In this document: one piece after another, positions 22,265-32,049 of the stretch
Layout of the letters: each line of letters opens with the position of its first letter
How positions within the stretch are numbered: the first letter of the stretch is position 1
Assembly: GCA_035696245.1 (NCBI GenBank)
Contig: DASRQW010000156.1
Coordinates: 1-32,613 of the forward strand
Source: Longimicrobiaceae bacterium
Lineage (GTDB): Bacteria > Gemmatimonadota > Gemmatimonadetes > Longimicrobiales > Longimicrobiaceae
DNA: 32,613 nucleotides
Direction of reading: 5' to 3'
The notes under the pieces: model-generated
The model's input: the letters and a program-made list of their open reading frames with translations, nothing else
What the model was told of the DNA's origin: nothing
Databases searched by the model: none
Made by a program: the position numbers and the translations under genes

Positions 22265-24028
22265 CTACGGCAGGGTGATGACGGTGCCGGTCCCCAGGGT
22301 CACGGCCCCGTTGCGGGCCAGCGCCCGGCCGGTCAGCGTCACGTTGTTGACCAGCGTGATGGTGGTGAAGGCGATGATGTTGCCCTGCCACGCGCTGCCC
22401 GTCCCGATGGTGGCCGAGCTGCCGACCCACCAGTAGACGTTCCTGGCCTGCGCGCCGCCTGCCAGGACCACCGAGCCCGCCGTGGTGAGCGTGGACGGGG
22501 CGCGGATCACGAAGATCGCGTTGGCCGGGCCGGAGAGCGTGACCACGCCCGTGACGCCCACCGACGAGTTGGAGCAGTAGACGCCGGGTGCCAGCGTGGT
22601 CCCGCCCAGGTCCGAGGTGATGGTGGTGCCGCAGGGCATCGCCGCCAGCGCCAGGTAGGCCGTGGTCAGGTCACCTTGGGCCGTCTGGGCGAACGCGTCG
22701 CCTTGGTGCCGCGAGCCAGTGATGGTGCAGGGCGGGAAGCCGGTGATGGCAATGCCCGGCCACACGCTCACGTCCGCGTTCACGACGCCCGGCGCCGAGG
22801 CGCAGCTCACCGCGGAGCCCGCCAGGATGCCGTGCGTCGCGGCCGCGCCCAGCGAGGGCCCGACGGCCGGCGGCAGCGGCGATGTGGTCACCGTCACCGT
22901 GGCGTCGCCGAAGCTGCCGCCGCTGGTGGCGCGCACGGTGTTGGGGAACGTCCCCGCCACGGCGCCCGCGGTGAACAGGCCCGCCGCGTCGATGCTTCCG
23001 CCGCCCGCCACGACCGACCAGGCCAGGCCCGGCGTGGCCACCACGTTGCCGTTGCCGTCCCTGCCTACGGCGGTGAACTGCCGCGTGGTGCCCGCCGCGA
23101 CCGTGGCCGGGTCGGGAAGGACGGTGATGGTCACCAGCGCCGTGGGCGTCACCGTGACGGTGGCGAAGCCGGCCACGCTGCCCGCGGAGCACGCCGCGGT
23201 GCTGCACGCCCGCACCGTGTTGGGGAAGGTCCCGGCCACCGTGCCCGCCGTGAACAGGCCCGTGGCGCTGATGCTGCCGCCGCCCGCCTGGACGCTCCAG
23301 GTGGGCGTGAAGGCCACCAGGTTGCCGTTGGCGTCCTTGCCCGTGGCCGTGAACTGCTGCGTGCTGCCCGTGCGCATCGTCTGGGGGTCCGGCGTGACGG
23401 TGACGCTCGCCAGCGGCCCGGCGGTCACCGTGACCGTCGCCGTGCCTGCGAGGCTGCCCACGCTGGCCGTGACCGTGTTCGGGAACGTTCCCGCAACGGT
23501 GCCGGCGGTGAACAGGCCCGTGCCGGTGATCGTGCCGCCGCCCGCCGCGACCGACCAGTTGGGCACCGTGCCGACCACGTTGCCCGCCGCGTCCTTGACC
23601 ACGGCCGTGAACTGCTGTGTCGCCCCTACCGCCAGCGTCGCGGGCGAAGGCGTCACGACGATGCTCGCGGCGGGACCGGCCACCACCGTCGCGGTCGCGC
23701 TGCCGGAGATGCTGCCCACGCGTGCTACGACCGTGTTGGGGTACGTGCCGGGCAGCGTGCCCGCGGTGAACACCCCGGAGCCGTTGATGGACCCGCCGCT
23801 CGCCGCGACCGACCACACGGGGTCGATGCCCACCACGTTGCCGTCGGCGTCCTTGCCGACCGCGGTGAACTGGCGCGAGGTGCCGATCGCCAGGGTGTCC
23901 GGGTTGCGCGTGACCAGGATGCTGGCCACCACGCCGTGCTCGGTGGGGTTGTGCTCGCAGGCGGCGAGCGCGGCGACCAGCACCACGCCTGCCATCCATG
24001 CGAAAGGTCGAACCGCTCTTGCGGCCAT
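22265..24028 (-). CDS. Lipoprotein with four Ig-like (Big_2) repeats and a DUF3494 ice-binding-like domain
   Basis: The ATG at 24028 gives 587 residues. The signal sequence ends in a lipobox (LAAC, C24), so it is probably lipid-anchored. Four Ig-like repeats of about 85-90 residues follow (about 34-118, 119-202, 204-294, 297-381), each with the pattern (Q)QFTA.G.D..GN.V, WSV.AGGG.I and G.FTAG...GT.PNTV. The C-terminal 200 residues are a DUF3494 domain: VSVWPGIAITGFPPCTITG, DLTTAYLALAAMP, DLGGTTLAPGVYC, VYWWVGSSATIGTGSAWQG and GRALARNGAVTLGTGTVI. That fold is a beta-helix found in ice-binding proteins and in many adhesin-like proteins from non-cold bacteria. Adhesion or surface display is at least as likely as ice binding. 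Confidence 0.92.
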   Translation of the reverse strand: MAARAVRPFAWMAGVVLVAALAACEHNPTEHGVVASILVTRNPDTLAIGTSRQFTAVGKDADGNVVGIDPVWSVAASGGSINGSGVFTAGTLPGTYPNTVVARVGSISGSATATVVAGPAASIVVTPSPATLAVGATQQFTAVVKDAAGNVVGTVPNWSVAAGGGTITGTGLFTAGTVAGTFPNTVTASVGSLAGTATVTVTAGPLASVTVTPDPQTMRTGSTQQFTATGKDANGNLVAFTPTWSVQAGGGSISATGLFTAGTVAGTFPNTVRACSTAACSAGSVAGFATVTVTPTALVTITVLPDPATVAAGTTRQFTAVGRDGNGNVVATPGLAWSVVAGGGSIDAAGLFTAGAVAGTFPNTVRATSGGSFGDATVTVTTSPLPPAVGPSLGAAATHGILAGSAVSCASAPGVVNADVSVWPGIAITGFPPCTITGSRHQGDAFAQTAQGDLTTAYLALAAMPCGTTITSDLGGTTLAPGVYCSNSSVGVTGVVTLSGPANAIFVIRAPSTLTTAGSVVLAGGAQARNVYWWVGSSATIGTGSAWQGNIIAFTTITLVNNVTLTGRALARNGAVTLGTGTVITLP

Positions 24029-24357
24029 GGGGGGGCTCCGGGTTTGATGTATTCACGGCGGAAACACCACCCTGGCCGTGCATCGTCACGTAAGTGTGCG
24101 CGGCCAAGATAGTTGCGTGAAATCTACCCCGGAGATCCCCGGCCGCCATCACACGTGTGGGGTGTGGAGAAGGGTAGGGATTGCGCCCGCCCGGCGGAGG
24201 AGGGAAGTACGCCGAAAGGACTACGTACTTCGGGCGGGATGGGAGGCGATGGAGGGGCGTCCATCCCGAGAGCGCGGCCCTTGCAAGGTGGTGCCCGGCG
24301 GCGGAGTTTGATGGGTCCGCTTTGCCTCTCCCCCAGTCCCGCTCCCGGAGGAACACC
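24029..24357. other. Divergent intergenic region, lipoprotein and antiporter
   Basis: About 330 bp for two divergent promoters. It contains a pyrimidine-rich stretch and a good Shine-Dalgarno (GGAGG, 24347-24351) for the antiporter, but no clear gene. Confidence 0.4.
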
Positions 24358-25422
24358 ATCCCGGCCTTCTCCCGCCGCGACCTGGTCAGCATGGCGCTGG
24401 CCGTGGCCGCCACCGTGCTCGCCGCCGCGCTCACGTTCATGCACGCGGGCCCCGTCGCCGGCTTCGTCTCGTGCGCCGCGGCGCTCTCGCTGCTGGCGAT
24501 GATGGTCGGCCACGGCACCGACCAGCTGGGCAGCCGCATGGGCCCCGGCGCCACGGGCGTGCTCCAGTCCGCGCTGGGCAACCTGCCGGAGCTGTTCGTG
24601 TGCATCTTCGCGTTGCGTGCGGGCCTCGTGGGTGTGGTGCAGGCGGCACTGGTGGGCTCTATCCTCGCCAACTCGCTGCTGGTGCTGGGCCTGGCGCTGC
24701 TGGTGGGCGGGCTGAAGAACGGCACGCAGCGCTTTCAGTCCGAGGCCCCGCGCATGGCCGCCACGCTGATGATGCTGGCGGTGGCCGCCCTCGCCATCCC
24801 CACGCTCGCCGCGCGCCTGCACACGCCCGCGGCCGCGCACGAGGCGGCGCTGAGCGGCGCCTGCGCGGTGATGCTGCTGGTGGTGTTCGCCGCCAGCCTG
24901 CCCTTCTCCCTGCGCGGCGACCCCGCCGTGGTGTGCGGAGACAAGGAGCCCGCGCACGCGCCGTGGCCGCTGTGGATGGCGATCGTCGTCCTCGTGGGGG
25001 CCAGCGTGGGCGCCGCCTTCGTCTCGGACTGGTTCGTGGAGGCGCTGGGCCCGGCCATGAAGACGCTGGGCATCTCCGAGACCTTCAGCGGCCTGGTGGT
25101 GGTCGCCATCGCCGGCAACGCGGTGGAGAACGTGGTGGGCGTGCAGCTCGCGGCGCGCAACCGGCCGGACTATGCCATGAGCGTGGTGCTGAACGGCTCG
25201 CTCCAGATCGCGCTCGCCCTCATCCCCGTTCTCGTCCTCATCTCGTTCTTCGTGGGCCCCACGCCGCTCACGCTGGTCATGCCGCCGCTGATGGTGGCCG
25301 CCATGGCGCTCACTGCCGTGGTGAGCGCGTTCATCGTCTACGACGGCGAGTCGATCTGGCTGGAGGGCGTGGCGCTCATCGGCCTCTATGGCATCATCGT
25401 CTCCGCGTTCTGGTGGGGATGA
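24358..25422 (+). CDS. Calcium/cation:proton antiporter (CaCA superfamily, CAX-like)
   Basis: This is a polytopic membrane protein of about 354 residues with some 10-11 hydrophobic segments. The two alpha repeats of the CaCA family are visible: GHGTDQLGSR with ATGVLQSALGNLPELFV and ALVGSILANSLLVLG in the first half, and VVVAIAGNAVENVVG with MSVVLNGSLQIALALIPV in the second. The acidic residues in NLPELF and NAVENV are the expected cation ligands. It would exchange Ca2+ or a similar cation for protons across the inner membrane. Start choice: GGAGG is spaced 6 nt from ATC at 24358, and the sequence after it (PAFSRRDLVSMALAV) fits a normal N-terminus. Conventional starts are TTG 24322 or ATG 24391; the latter would clip the first helix. 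Confidence 0.88.
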   Translation: MPAFSRRDLVSMALAVAATVLAAALTFMHAGPVAGFVSCAAALSLLAMMVGHGTDQLGSRMGPGATGVLQSALGNLPELFVCIFALRAGLVGVVQAALVGSILANSLLVLGLALLVGGLKNGTQRFQSEAPRMAATLMMLAVAALAIPTLAARLHTPAAAHEAALSGACAVMLLVVFAASLPFSLRGDPAVVCGDKEPAHAPWPLWMAIVVLVGASVGAAFVSDWFVEALGPAMKTLGISETFSGLVVVAIAGNAVENVVGVQLAARNRPDYAMSVVLNGSLQIALALIPVLVLISFFVGPTPLTLVMPPLMVAAMALTAVVSAFIVYDGESIWLEGVALIGLYGIIVSAFWWG

Positions 25423-25470
25423 TGCGGGATGCGGGGTTGGGTGGACCGTCGATTCGGCGCAACTCAGGGG

Positions 25471-25500
25471 TTGATCATCAGCCTTGAACGCTGTTACCAT
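25471..25500 (+). promoter_or_regulatory. Candidate promoter of the toxin-antitoxin pair
   Basis: TTGATC (25471-25476), an 18-bp spacer, then TACCAT (25495-25500): four matches in each box. The antitoxin ATG is at 25507, exactly where transcription should begin, and there is no Shine-Dalgarno, suggesting a leaderless mRNA. Confidence 0.45.
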
Positions 25501-25506
25501 CAGAGC

Positions 25507-25707
25507 ATGAGCACTATCCAAGAGATCGAGCACGCGGTCAGCCATCTCCCGCCGGAGGACCTTTCCCGTTTTCGGGAGTGGTTCCTCCAATTCGATGCGG
25601 AGCTGTGGGATCGCGAGATCGAAGAAGACGTCGCTGCGGGCCGTCTCGACGCGCTGGCGGAGGAAGCACTGTCCGATCTGCGTGCGGGCCGAACGCGCTC
25701 GTTGTGA
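25507..25707 (+). CDS. Antitoxin of a type II toxin-antitoxin pair
   Basis: A 66-residue, strongly acidic, helical protein (MSTIQEIEHAVSHLPPEDL, FREWFLQFDAELWDREIEED, then a GRLDALAEEALSDLRAGRTR tail). The GRLD...AEEAL...LRAG.TR tail is common among small antitoxins that precede RelE/ParE-like toxins. No DNA-binding motif is obvious. Its stop overlaps the toxin start by 4 nt (GTGA). It would bind and neutralise the toxin and perhaps autoregulate. Confidence 0.8.
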   Translation: MSTIQEIEHAVSHLPPEDLSRFREWFLQFDAELWDREIEEDVAAGRLDALAEEALSDLRAGRTRSL

Positions 25708-25964
25708 CGCACAAGGCCACTCCGCGCTTCTGGGACGCGTACGACCGGCTTCCGCGCGACGTGCGGCGGTTGGCCGACGAGGTTTTCGGCTTTATGAAGG
25801 CCGATCCGCGCCACCCTTCCGTGCACCTGAAGAAGGTGGGCCCGTTGTGGTCAGCCCGTGTCGGGGCTCACTCTCGTGCGCTGGCGGTGGAGGAGGCGAA
25901 TACGCTGGCCTGGTTCTGGATTGGCCGGCACGACGAGTACGAGCGGCTGATCCGGGGCCGCTGA
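25704..25964 (+). CDS. RelE/ParE-like toxin of a type II toxin-antitoxin pair
   Basis: The GTG at 25704 overlaps the antitoxin stop and gives 86 residues. The pattern fits the RelE/ParE fold: two N-terminal helices ([28 protein letters not shown]), a loop ([11 protein letters not shown]) and strands with [17 protein letters not shown] and [16 protein letters not shown]. The conserved W..RVG..RA and WIG.HDEYE elements are typical of small RelE-like toxins. Whether it cleaves ribosome-bound mRNA (RelE) or targets gyrase (ParE) cannot be decided. A strong terminator follows (25990-26021). Confidence 0.85.
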   Translation: MTHKATPRFWDAYDRLPRDVRRLADEVFGFMKADPRHPSVHLKKVGPLWSARVGAHSRALAVEEANTLAWFWIGRHDEYERLIRGR

Positions 25965-25989
25965 TCGGCGCCGTGATCCGGCGCATTCG

Positions 25990-26021
25990 CGAGGCTCCCC
26001 GCGGGAAGGCGGGGAGCCTCG
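25990..26021. terminator. Bidirectional terminator between toxin and DJ-1 genes
   Basis: CGAGGCTCCCCGC (25990-26002) and GCGGGGAGCCTCG (26009-26021) form a perfect 13-bp stem with a 6-nt loop, placed between two converging genes. U-tracts are weak. Confidence 0.75.
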
Positions 26022-26028
26022 TCGCTCG

Positions 26029-26583
26029 TCAGCGGTTCTGGTGGATTCCCTCGGCGAACTCCTCGATCATCTTCTTGTTGAAGGCAGGGATGTCTTCGGG
26101 CTTGCGGCTGGTGACGAGGCCCTTGTCCGTGACGACCTCCTGGTCCACCCAGCTGGCGCCTGCGTTCGCCAGGTCGGTGTGCAGCGACGGCCACGAGGTG
26201 ACCTTGCGGCCGCGCACCACGTCCGCCTCCACCAGCAGCCACGGGCCGTGGCAGATGGCGGCGATGGGCTTGCCCGCGTCGTAGAACGCGCGCGCCAGCT
26301 TCACCGCGTCGGCATCCATGCGCAGGTAGTCCGGGTTCATCACGCCGCCCGGCAGCAACAGCGCGTCGTAGTCCTCCGCGCGGGCGCCGGAGAGCGCCAC
26401 GTCCACCGCGAACTCGTCGCCCCACTCGGTGTGCTGCCAGCCCTTCACCTTGCCGCTCTTGGGCGACACGATCTGCGTCTCCGCGCCCGCCTCTTCCAGC
26501 GCCTTCCGCGGCTCCGTCATCTCCACCTGCTCGAACCCGTCGGTCACGAGGATCGCGACCTTCTTGCCTTCCAGCTTCTTCAT
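26029..26583 (-). CDS. DJ-1/PfpI-family protein (type 1 glutamine amidotransferase-like)
   Basis: The ATG at 26583 follows AGGAGAGGGACG and gives 184 residues. The DJ-1/PfpI core is intact: [16 protein letters not shown] (7-22, with conserved E18), [15 protein letters not shown] (74-88) and the nucleophile elbow [10 protein letters not shown] (C111, H112). It is the short YhbO/PfpI type, proposed as protein or nucleotide deglycase or general stress protein; peptidase activity is also reported for relatives. It is cytosolic and monocistronic, divergent from the aldo/keto reductase, and converges on the toxin-antitoxin pair. Longer upstream frame is low complexity and was rejected. Confidence 0.93.
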   Translation of the reverse strand: MKKLEGKKVAILVTDGFEQVEMTEPRKALEEAGAETQIVSPKSGKVKGWQHTEWGDEFAVDVALSGARAEDYDALLLPGGVMNPDYLRMDADAVKLARAFYDAGKPIAAICHGPWLLVEADVVRGRKVTSWPSLHTDLANAGASWVDQEVVTDKGLVTSRKPEDIPAFNKKMIEEFAEGIHQNR

Positions 26584-27003
26584 CGTCCCTCTCCTGTCAT
26601 CCGGTTGCGGCCGTTCACGACGGCGCCCGCGCCTTCGCAATCCCGGTGCCCTCCGCCCCCGGACCGCGACGCGACTCCAACCGGTGGCGCGCCGCTCATC
26701 ATCTCTCCACGGTGGCTCGAACGCCGTCCGGTCGAACTCCTCCTGCGCGAGGTGCGGCACCTGCGGGAGGGTCGGTGTGGCCGCAGAGCCGGTGTACCGT
26801 ATCAGCAGGCGGGCCGGTGCGGTGATCCGTCGCGGGGTCGGCTCCGGCGTTGCATCGGAGCCGCGTCGCATCGGGCGAGCGGATGCTGCCTGGAGAGATG
26901 CACGGCCGAGCATCTCCCGCGCCCTAGCACGTTGGGGCGGCATACGTTACCGTGTCCGTGCGGCGGATGCGCGTTGGAACGGATTTCAACACGGAGGCGG
27001 GGG
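26584..27003. other. Divergent intergenic region, DJ-1 and aldo/keto reductase
   Basis: 420 bp with a palindromic repeat at 26892-26919. I see no gene; frames through here on both strands are compositional shadows. Confidence 0.4.
26892..26919. repeat. GGAGAGATG/CATCTCCCG palindromic repeat
   Basis: GGAGAGATG, 10 nt with core ACGGCCG, then CATCTCCCG (26911-26919). It is nearly the same element as 8792-8819, with one arm base changed. Confidence 0.6.
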
Positions 27004-28005
<1,002 letters not shown>

Positions 28006-28274
28006 CAACGGGCCGCAAAAAACAAAAGTCTTGCCTGGTTTCGGGCGCGAGCGCACTCTTACGCCGCTCCGTTTTCGATACCACGCATCACCGGGCCCGG
28101 CCCTTGCTAGAGGCTGGGCTCCAGGGCTCGCCAATTGCAGCACCGGTTACGTTTCCCGACACCGCCGAACGTGTCCGGGTAAAGGTGTGTCATAGCCGCA
28201 TTACGTTTACGTCCACTTCTTGCGCACCGCTGCGGGCTCGCGGCGCGCCCTCTCAGGGAGACGCAGCCCGCTCG
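28006..28274. other. Intergenic region before the hybrid kinase
   Basis: 269 bp, richer in AT than the flanks. The octamer TTACGTTT occurs twice (28147-28154 and 28201-28208) in direct orientation 54 bp apart, possibly a regulator site. No gene and no clear terminator for the reductase. Confidence 0.4.
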
Positions 28275-30869
28275 ATGAACAGCCCCGCCGCGCCGCAGTC
28301 CCTCCCCGTCTCGCCCGCAGAGATCGAGCTTTTGCGCGACCTGGCCGAGGCCACGCGCGCCGAGATGGAGCAGCGCGCCAGCGCCCGCGAGGCCGAGCGG
28401 CGCGCGCTGGCAACCATGCGCGTGCTGCACGCGGTGGCGGTGGCGGCCAACGAGGCGGTCGACGTGGACGCGGCACTGGCGCGTGCCCTGGACGAGGTGC
28501 GCGTCTTCACCGGCTGGGCGGTGGGCCACGCCTACGCCGTCTCTCCGGCCGACCGGGAGCTGCTGTTGTCCACGGGCCTCTGGTCCGTAGGCGAGCCCGG
28601 CGCGTTCCCGCTGCTGCGCGAGGTCACGGCCCGCACGCCGCTGCGGCGCGGCCAAGGCCTGGCGGGCCGCGTCCTGGCGGCGGGCGAGCCGGTGTGGATC
28701 GACGACGTGGAGAGCGACGCCGGGTTCTTGCGCCTCGCGGCCGGGACGCTGGGCGTGCGCGCCGCTTTCGCCTTCCCGGTGCGCGTGCGCAACGAGACGG
28801 TGGCGGTGCTGGAGTTCTTCTCCGAGCTGGCGGCGCCGCCCGACCCCGCGCTCCTGGACGTGGCCACCCAGGTGGGCACGCAGCTGGGCCGCGTGGTGGA
28901 GCGGGAGCGCGCCGCGCGCGCCCTTCACGCCAGCGAGGCGCGCGCCCGCCGCATCGTGGAGACGGCGCACGACGCCTTCGTGGGGGTCGGCGCCGGAGGC
29001 GAGATCACGGAGTGGAGCCCGCGCGCGCACGACGTGCTGGGGTGGACGCGGAACGAGGCCGTGGGCCGCTCGTTCGTGGACACGGTGGTGGCTCCGCGGC
29101 TGCGCGACGCGCAGCGGGCCGAGCTGGCGCGCCTTCTCGCCGCGGCGGACGAGGGCGAGGGGGGGGTGCGGATGGAGGTGGCGGTGCTGCACCGCGGCGG
29201 GCACGAGCTGGCCGCCGAGGCCAGCATCGCTCCCCTGCCCGAGGGCGGCGGTACCGTGCTGGGCATCTTCCTGCGCGACGTGAGCGAGCGCCGGGCCATG
29301 GAGGAGGCGCTGCGGGCCCGCGGCGAGCAGCTGGCCGCCGCGCAGGCGCTGGCCCGCACGGGGAGCTGGGAGTGGGAGGTGGATTCCGACCGGGTGGACG
29401 GCTCGGACGAGCTGTTCCGCGTGGCGGGCTGCGAGCGCCGCCCCCTGGCCCTGGCCGACGTGCTGCTGCACATCCACCCGGACGACGTGGGGCTGGTGCG
29501 GGCGTCGGTAGAGCAGGCGCGGCGCTCGGGCGAGCCCTTCACGCTGGACCACCGGCTGGTGCGTACCGGCGGCGAGGTGCGCGTGGTGCAGACGCGCGGC
29601 CGCGTGATCGGCGGCCCGGGTCCGCAGCGGATGATGGGCACCTGCCACGACGTCACCGAGCGGCGGCGCGCCGACGAGGAGCTGCGGCGGAGCCACGAGG
29701 CGCTGCGCGAGGCGCAGAAGATGGAGGCGGTGGGCCGGCTGGCCGGCGGGGTCGCGCACGACTTCAACAACCTGCTCACGGCCATCAAGGGCTACGCCGA
29801 GATGCTGCTGATGGACCTGGACGAGGGCAGCCCCCTGCGCGCCGACGTCCACGAGATCGCGCACTCGGCCGAGCGAGCGGCGGCGCTCACGCGGCAGCTG
29901 CTCACCTTCAGCCGGCGGCAGGTGGTGCAGCCGCGGGTGGTGGTGCTCAACGAGCAGGTGCGCCATGCCGAGGCCATGCTGCTGCGGCTGCTGGGCGACG
30001 AGGTGACGCTGGTGACGGAGCTGGAGCCCGCCGCGGGCTCCGTCCTCATCGACCCCGGCCAGGCCGACCAGGTGCTCGTGAACCTGGCGCTCAACGCCCG
30101 CGACGCCATGCCGGGCGGCGGCACCGTCACCGTCCGCACGGGCATGGCCGTGGGCCCGGAAGCCGACGCGGCGACGCACGGCTGCCGCGCTCCCGGCCCC
30201 TACTGCGTGCTGGAGGTGAGCGACACCGGCCGGGGGATGGACGAATCCACGCGCGCCCGCGTGTTCGAGCCCTTCTTCACCACCAAGGCCCGCGGCGAGG
30301 GCACGGGGATGGGGCTCGCCACGGTGTACGGCATCGTGGAGCAGGCGGGCGGCTGCATCCACGTGCGCAGCGAGCCGGGCCGCGGCAGCACCTTCCGCGT
30401 GTACCTGCCCGTGGCGGACCGCGACGACGCGGACGGCGAGGTGGATGGCGGCGTGCCCGGCCCCAGCCGCGCCGCCGCGCCGGCTGCGTCCGCCACCATC
30501 CTGGTCGCGGAAGACGAGGCGGCCGTGCGCAGCCTGGTCCGCCGCGTGCTCCAGCGCGAAGGCTACACCGTGCTGGAAGCGGCGGACGGGCGCGAGGGGC
30601 TGCGCGTGGCCCGCGAGCACGCGGGGCCCATCGACCTGGTGGTCACCGACGTGATCATGCCGGTGATGAGCGGCCGCGAGCTGGCAGATCAGCTGGCCGT
30701 CGCGCGTCCCGGCGTGCCCGTGCTGTTCATGTCCGGCTACACCGACAACGTGATCGCCAGCCGCGGCGACCTGGAGCCGGGCGTGGCCTTCCTCGCCAAG
30801 CCCTTCGGCCCCGACGAGCTCGCCGCCCGTGTCCGCGACATCCTCCGCTCGACAGCCCCGTCCGAGTAG
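28275..30869 (+). CDS. Soluble hybrid sensor histidine kinase (GAF-PAS-PAS-HisKA-HATPase-REC)
   Basis: The ATG at 28275 gives 864 residues with no transmembrane segment, so it senses cytosolic signals. Order: an N-terminal coiled coil (about 14-45), GAF domain (about 50-210, with [20 protein letters not shown]), PAS-1 (about 220-340, ending [12 protein letters not shown]), PAS-2 (about 355-465, with HPDD and ending [12 protein letters not shown]), HisKA with phosphorylated His H495 ([14 protein letters not shown]), HATPase_c ([45 protein letters not shown]) and a C-terminal receiver with phospho-acceptor D792 ([12 protein letters not shown]) and KPF. The signal is unknown; no haem- or flavin-binding residues stand out. 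No output regulator is adjacent. A longer in-frame start was rejected because it crosses the reductase gene. Confidence 0.94.
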   Translation: MNSPAAPQSLPVSPAEIELLRDLAEATRAEMEQRASAREAERRALATMRVLHAVAVAANEAVDVDAALARALDEVRVFTGWAVGHAYAVSPADRELLLSTGLWSVGEPGAFPLLREVTARTPLRRGQGLAGRVLAAGEPVWIDDVESDAGFLRLAAGTLGVRAAFAFPVRVRNETVAVLEFFSELAAPPDPALLDVATQVGTQLGRVVERERAARALHASEARARRIVETAHDAFVGVGAGGEITEWSPRAHDVLGWTRNEAVGRSFVDTVVAPRLRDAQRAELARLLAAADEGEGGVRMEVAVLHRGGHELAAEASIAPLPEGGGTVLGIFLRDVSERRAMEEALRARGEQLAAAQALARTGSWEWEVDSDRVDGSDELFRVAGCERRPLALADVLLHIHPDDVGLVRASVEQARRSGEPFTLDHRLVRTGGEVRVVQTRGRVIGGPGPQRMMGTCHDVTERRRADEELRRSHEALREAQKMEAVGRLAGGVAHDFNNLLTAIKGYAEMLLMDLDEGSPLRADVHEIAHSAERAAALTRQLLTFSRRQVVQPRVVVLNEQVRHAEAMLLRLLGDEVTLVTELEPAAGSVLIDPGQADQVLVNLALNARDAMPGGGTVTVRTGMAVGPEADAATHGCRAPGPYCVLEVSDTGRGMDESTRARVFEPFFTTKARGEGTGMGLATVYGIVEQAGGCIHVRSEPGRGSTFRVYLPVADRDDADGEVDGGVPGPSRAAAPAASATILVAEDEAAVRSLVRRVLQREGYTVLEAADGREGLRVAREHAGPIDLVVTDVIMPVMSGRELADQLAVARPGVPVLFMSGYTDNVIASRGDLEPGVAFLAKPFGPDELAARVRDILRSTAPSE

Positions 30870-31177
30870 CAGCTCCTGCGCTCACGCCGCATGCTCTGCC
30901 GGCGCAGCGGGATTGCGGGGTGCGGCGTACCGAAGCCGACCCTACCGCCTACCCGATCACCACGAACGGTGGGCGATGCGGTGATTGGCGGGCCGATCGG
31001 TCCAGTGATCCGCGGCCGCCGACGTCGCATCGACACGAGGTGCCGTCACCTTGAACCGCTCCGCGTGGGGTGTATCTTGTCGGACGTCGGCGCGCGAACG
31101 TGGCCCCCGCCAATGCCCTCCGGTGCGAGCGCCGCCGACTCCGCCCCTGGATGGCTCATCTGGAAGGAGAACGTGAC
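30870..31177. other. Intergenic region before the VOC gene
   Basis: 308 bp with no recognisable gene. Two convincing features only: the Shine-Dalgarno GAAGGAGAAC before 31178, and no terminator hairpin after the kinase. Confidence 0.4.
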
Positions 31178-31663
31178 ATGGCGAAGCCGGCAAAGAACAC
31201 GATCTGCCTGTGGTACGATCGCGATGCGGAAGATGCGGCGCGGTTCTACGCCGAGACCTTTCCCGATTCGTCCGTCGACGCGGTGCACCACGCACCGGGA
31301 GACTTTCCGTCGGGGAAGAAGGGCGACGTGCTCACCGTCGAGTTCACCGTGCTGGGCATTCCATGCCTCGGCCTGAACGGCGGGCCCGCGTTCAAGCAGA
31401 CCGAAGCTTTCTCCTTCCAGGTCGCGACGGAAGACCAGGCCGAGACGGATCGCTACTGGAACGCGATCGTCGGCAACGGCGGCCAGGAGAGCGACTGCGG
31501 CTGGTGCAAGGACAAGTGGGGATTGTCGTGGCAGATCACGCCGGTCGTCCTTTCGCAGTCGATCACCGATCCCGATCCCGCCGTCGCCAAGCGCGCGTTC
31601 GACGCGATGATGACGATGCAGAAGATCGACGTCGCCGCGATCGAGGCAGCGCGCCGCGGCTGA
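31178..31663 (+). CDS. VOC-family protein (PhnB/glyoxalase-like)
   Basis: The ATG at 31178 is preceded by AAGGAGAACGTGAC and gives 161 residues. The vicinal-oxygen-chelate fold of the PhnB/3-demethylubiquinone methyltransferase-like group shows in NTICLWYDRDAEDAARFYAE (7-26), FPDSSV, VEFTVLGIPCLGLNGGPAFK (about 53-72), EAFSFQVATEDQAETDRYWN and CGWCKDKWGLSWQITP, with a C-terminal helix (VAKRAFDAMMTMQKID). Members are often annotated as 'VOC family' with no known reaction. It is cytosolic and monocistronic; longer starts lack a ribosome binding site. Confidence 0.93.
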   Translation: MAKPAKNTICLWYDRDAEDAARFYAETFPDSSVDAVHHAPGDFPSGKKGDVLTVEFTVLGIPCLGLNGGPAFKQTEAFSFQVATEDQAETDRYWNAIVGNGGQESDCGWCKDKWGLSWQITPVVLSQSITDPDPAVAKRAFDAMMTMQKIDVAAIEAARRG

Positions 31664-31878
31664 GGTTGCACCGCCGGCGGGCGCATCTCGGAAGCGCGAG
31701 GAGCATCACGCGCTGAGCCGGCCCCGCTCGACGCTGACCCCAGCAGTTTTCGGACGGCTGGAAGATCGCGCCCGCACGAGGAACGGATTCCAGGCGTTGC
31801 AACGGAGCGGACGGGCGTCTTCGTCCCCGTAGATCGAGCGCCCGCCCAGCCGCTGAACGTCAGTTCGTCAGGCCCGGA

Positions 31879-31926
31879 AAACACCACGGCAACCGCAGGT
31901 ACCCTCCTGCGGCTGCCGTGGTGTTT
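31879..31926. terminator. Strong hairpin terminator between VOC and helicase genes
   Basis: AAACACCACGGCA (31879-31891) pairs with TGCCGTGGTGTTT (31914-31926), and CCGCAGG (31893-31899) with CCTGCGG (31906-31912), leaving one mismatch in a 21-position stem. It ends with TTT on the plus side and TTTT on the minus side. The rest of the gap 31664-32049 shows nothing else. Confidence 0.75.
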
Positions 31927-32049
31927 CTACGCTGTCCCCTCCTCCCTCCCTGTCTCCCGCATCCGGTCCGCTGCTTGCGCTCCCGTCCGTGTCCATCGGC
32001 GGGAGCGCGTCTTCCGTCGCGCACATCGGCACAGCAGCGAACGGCGAAC

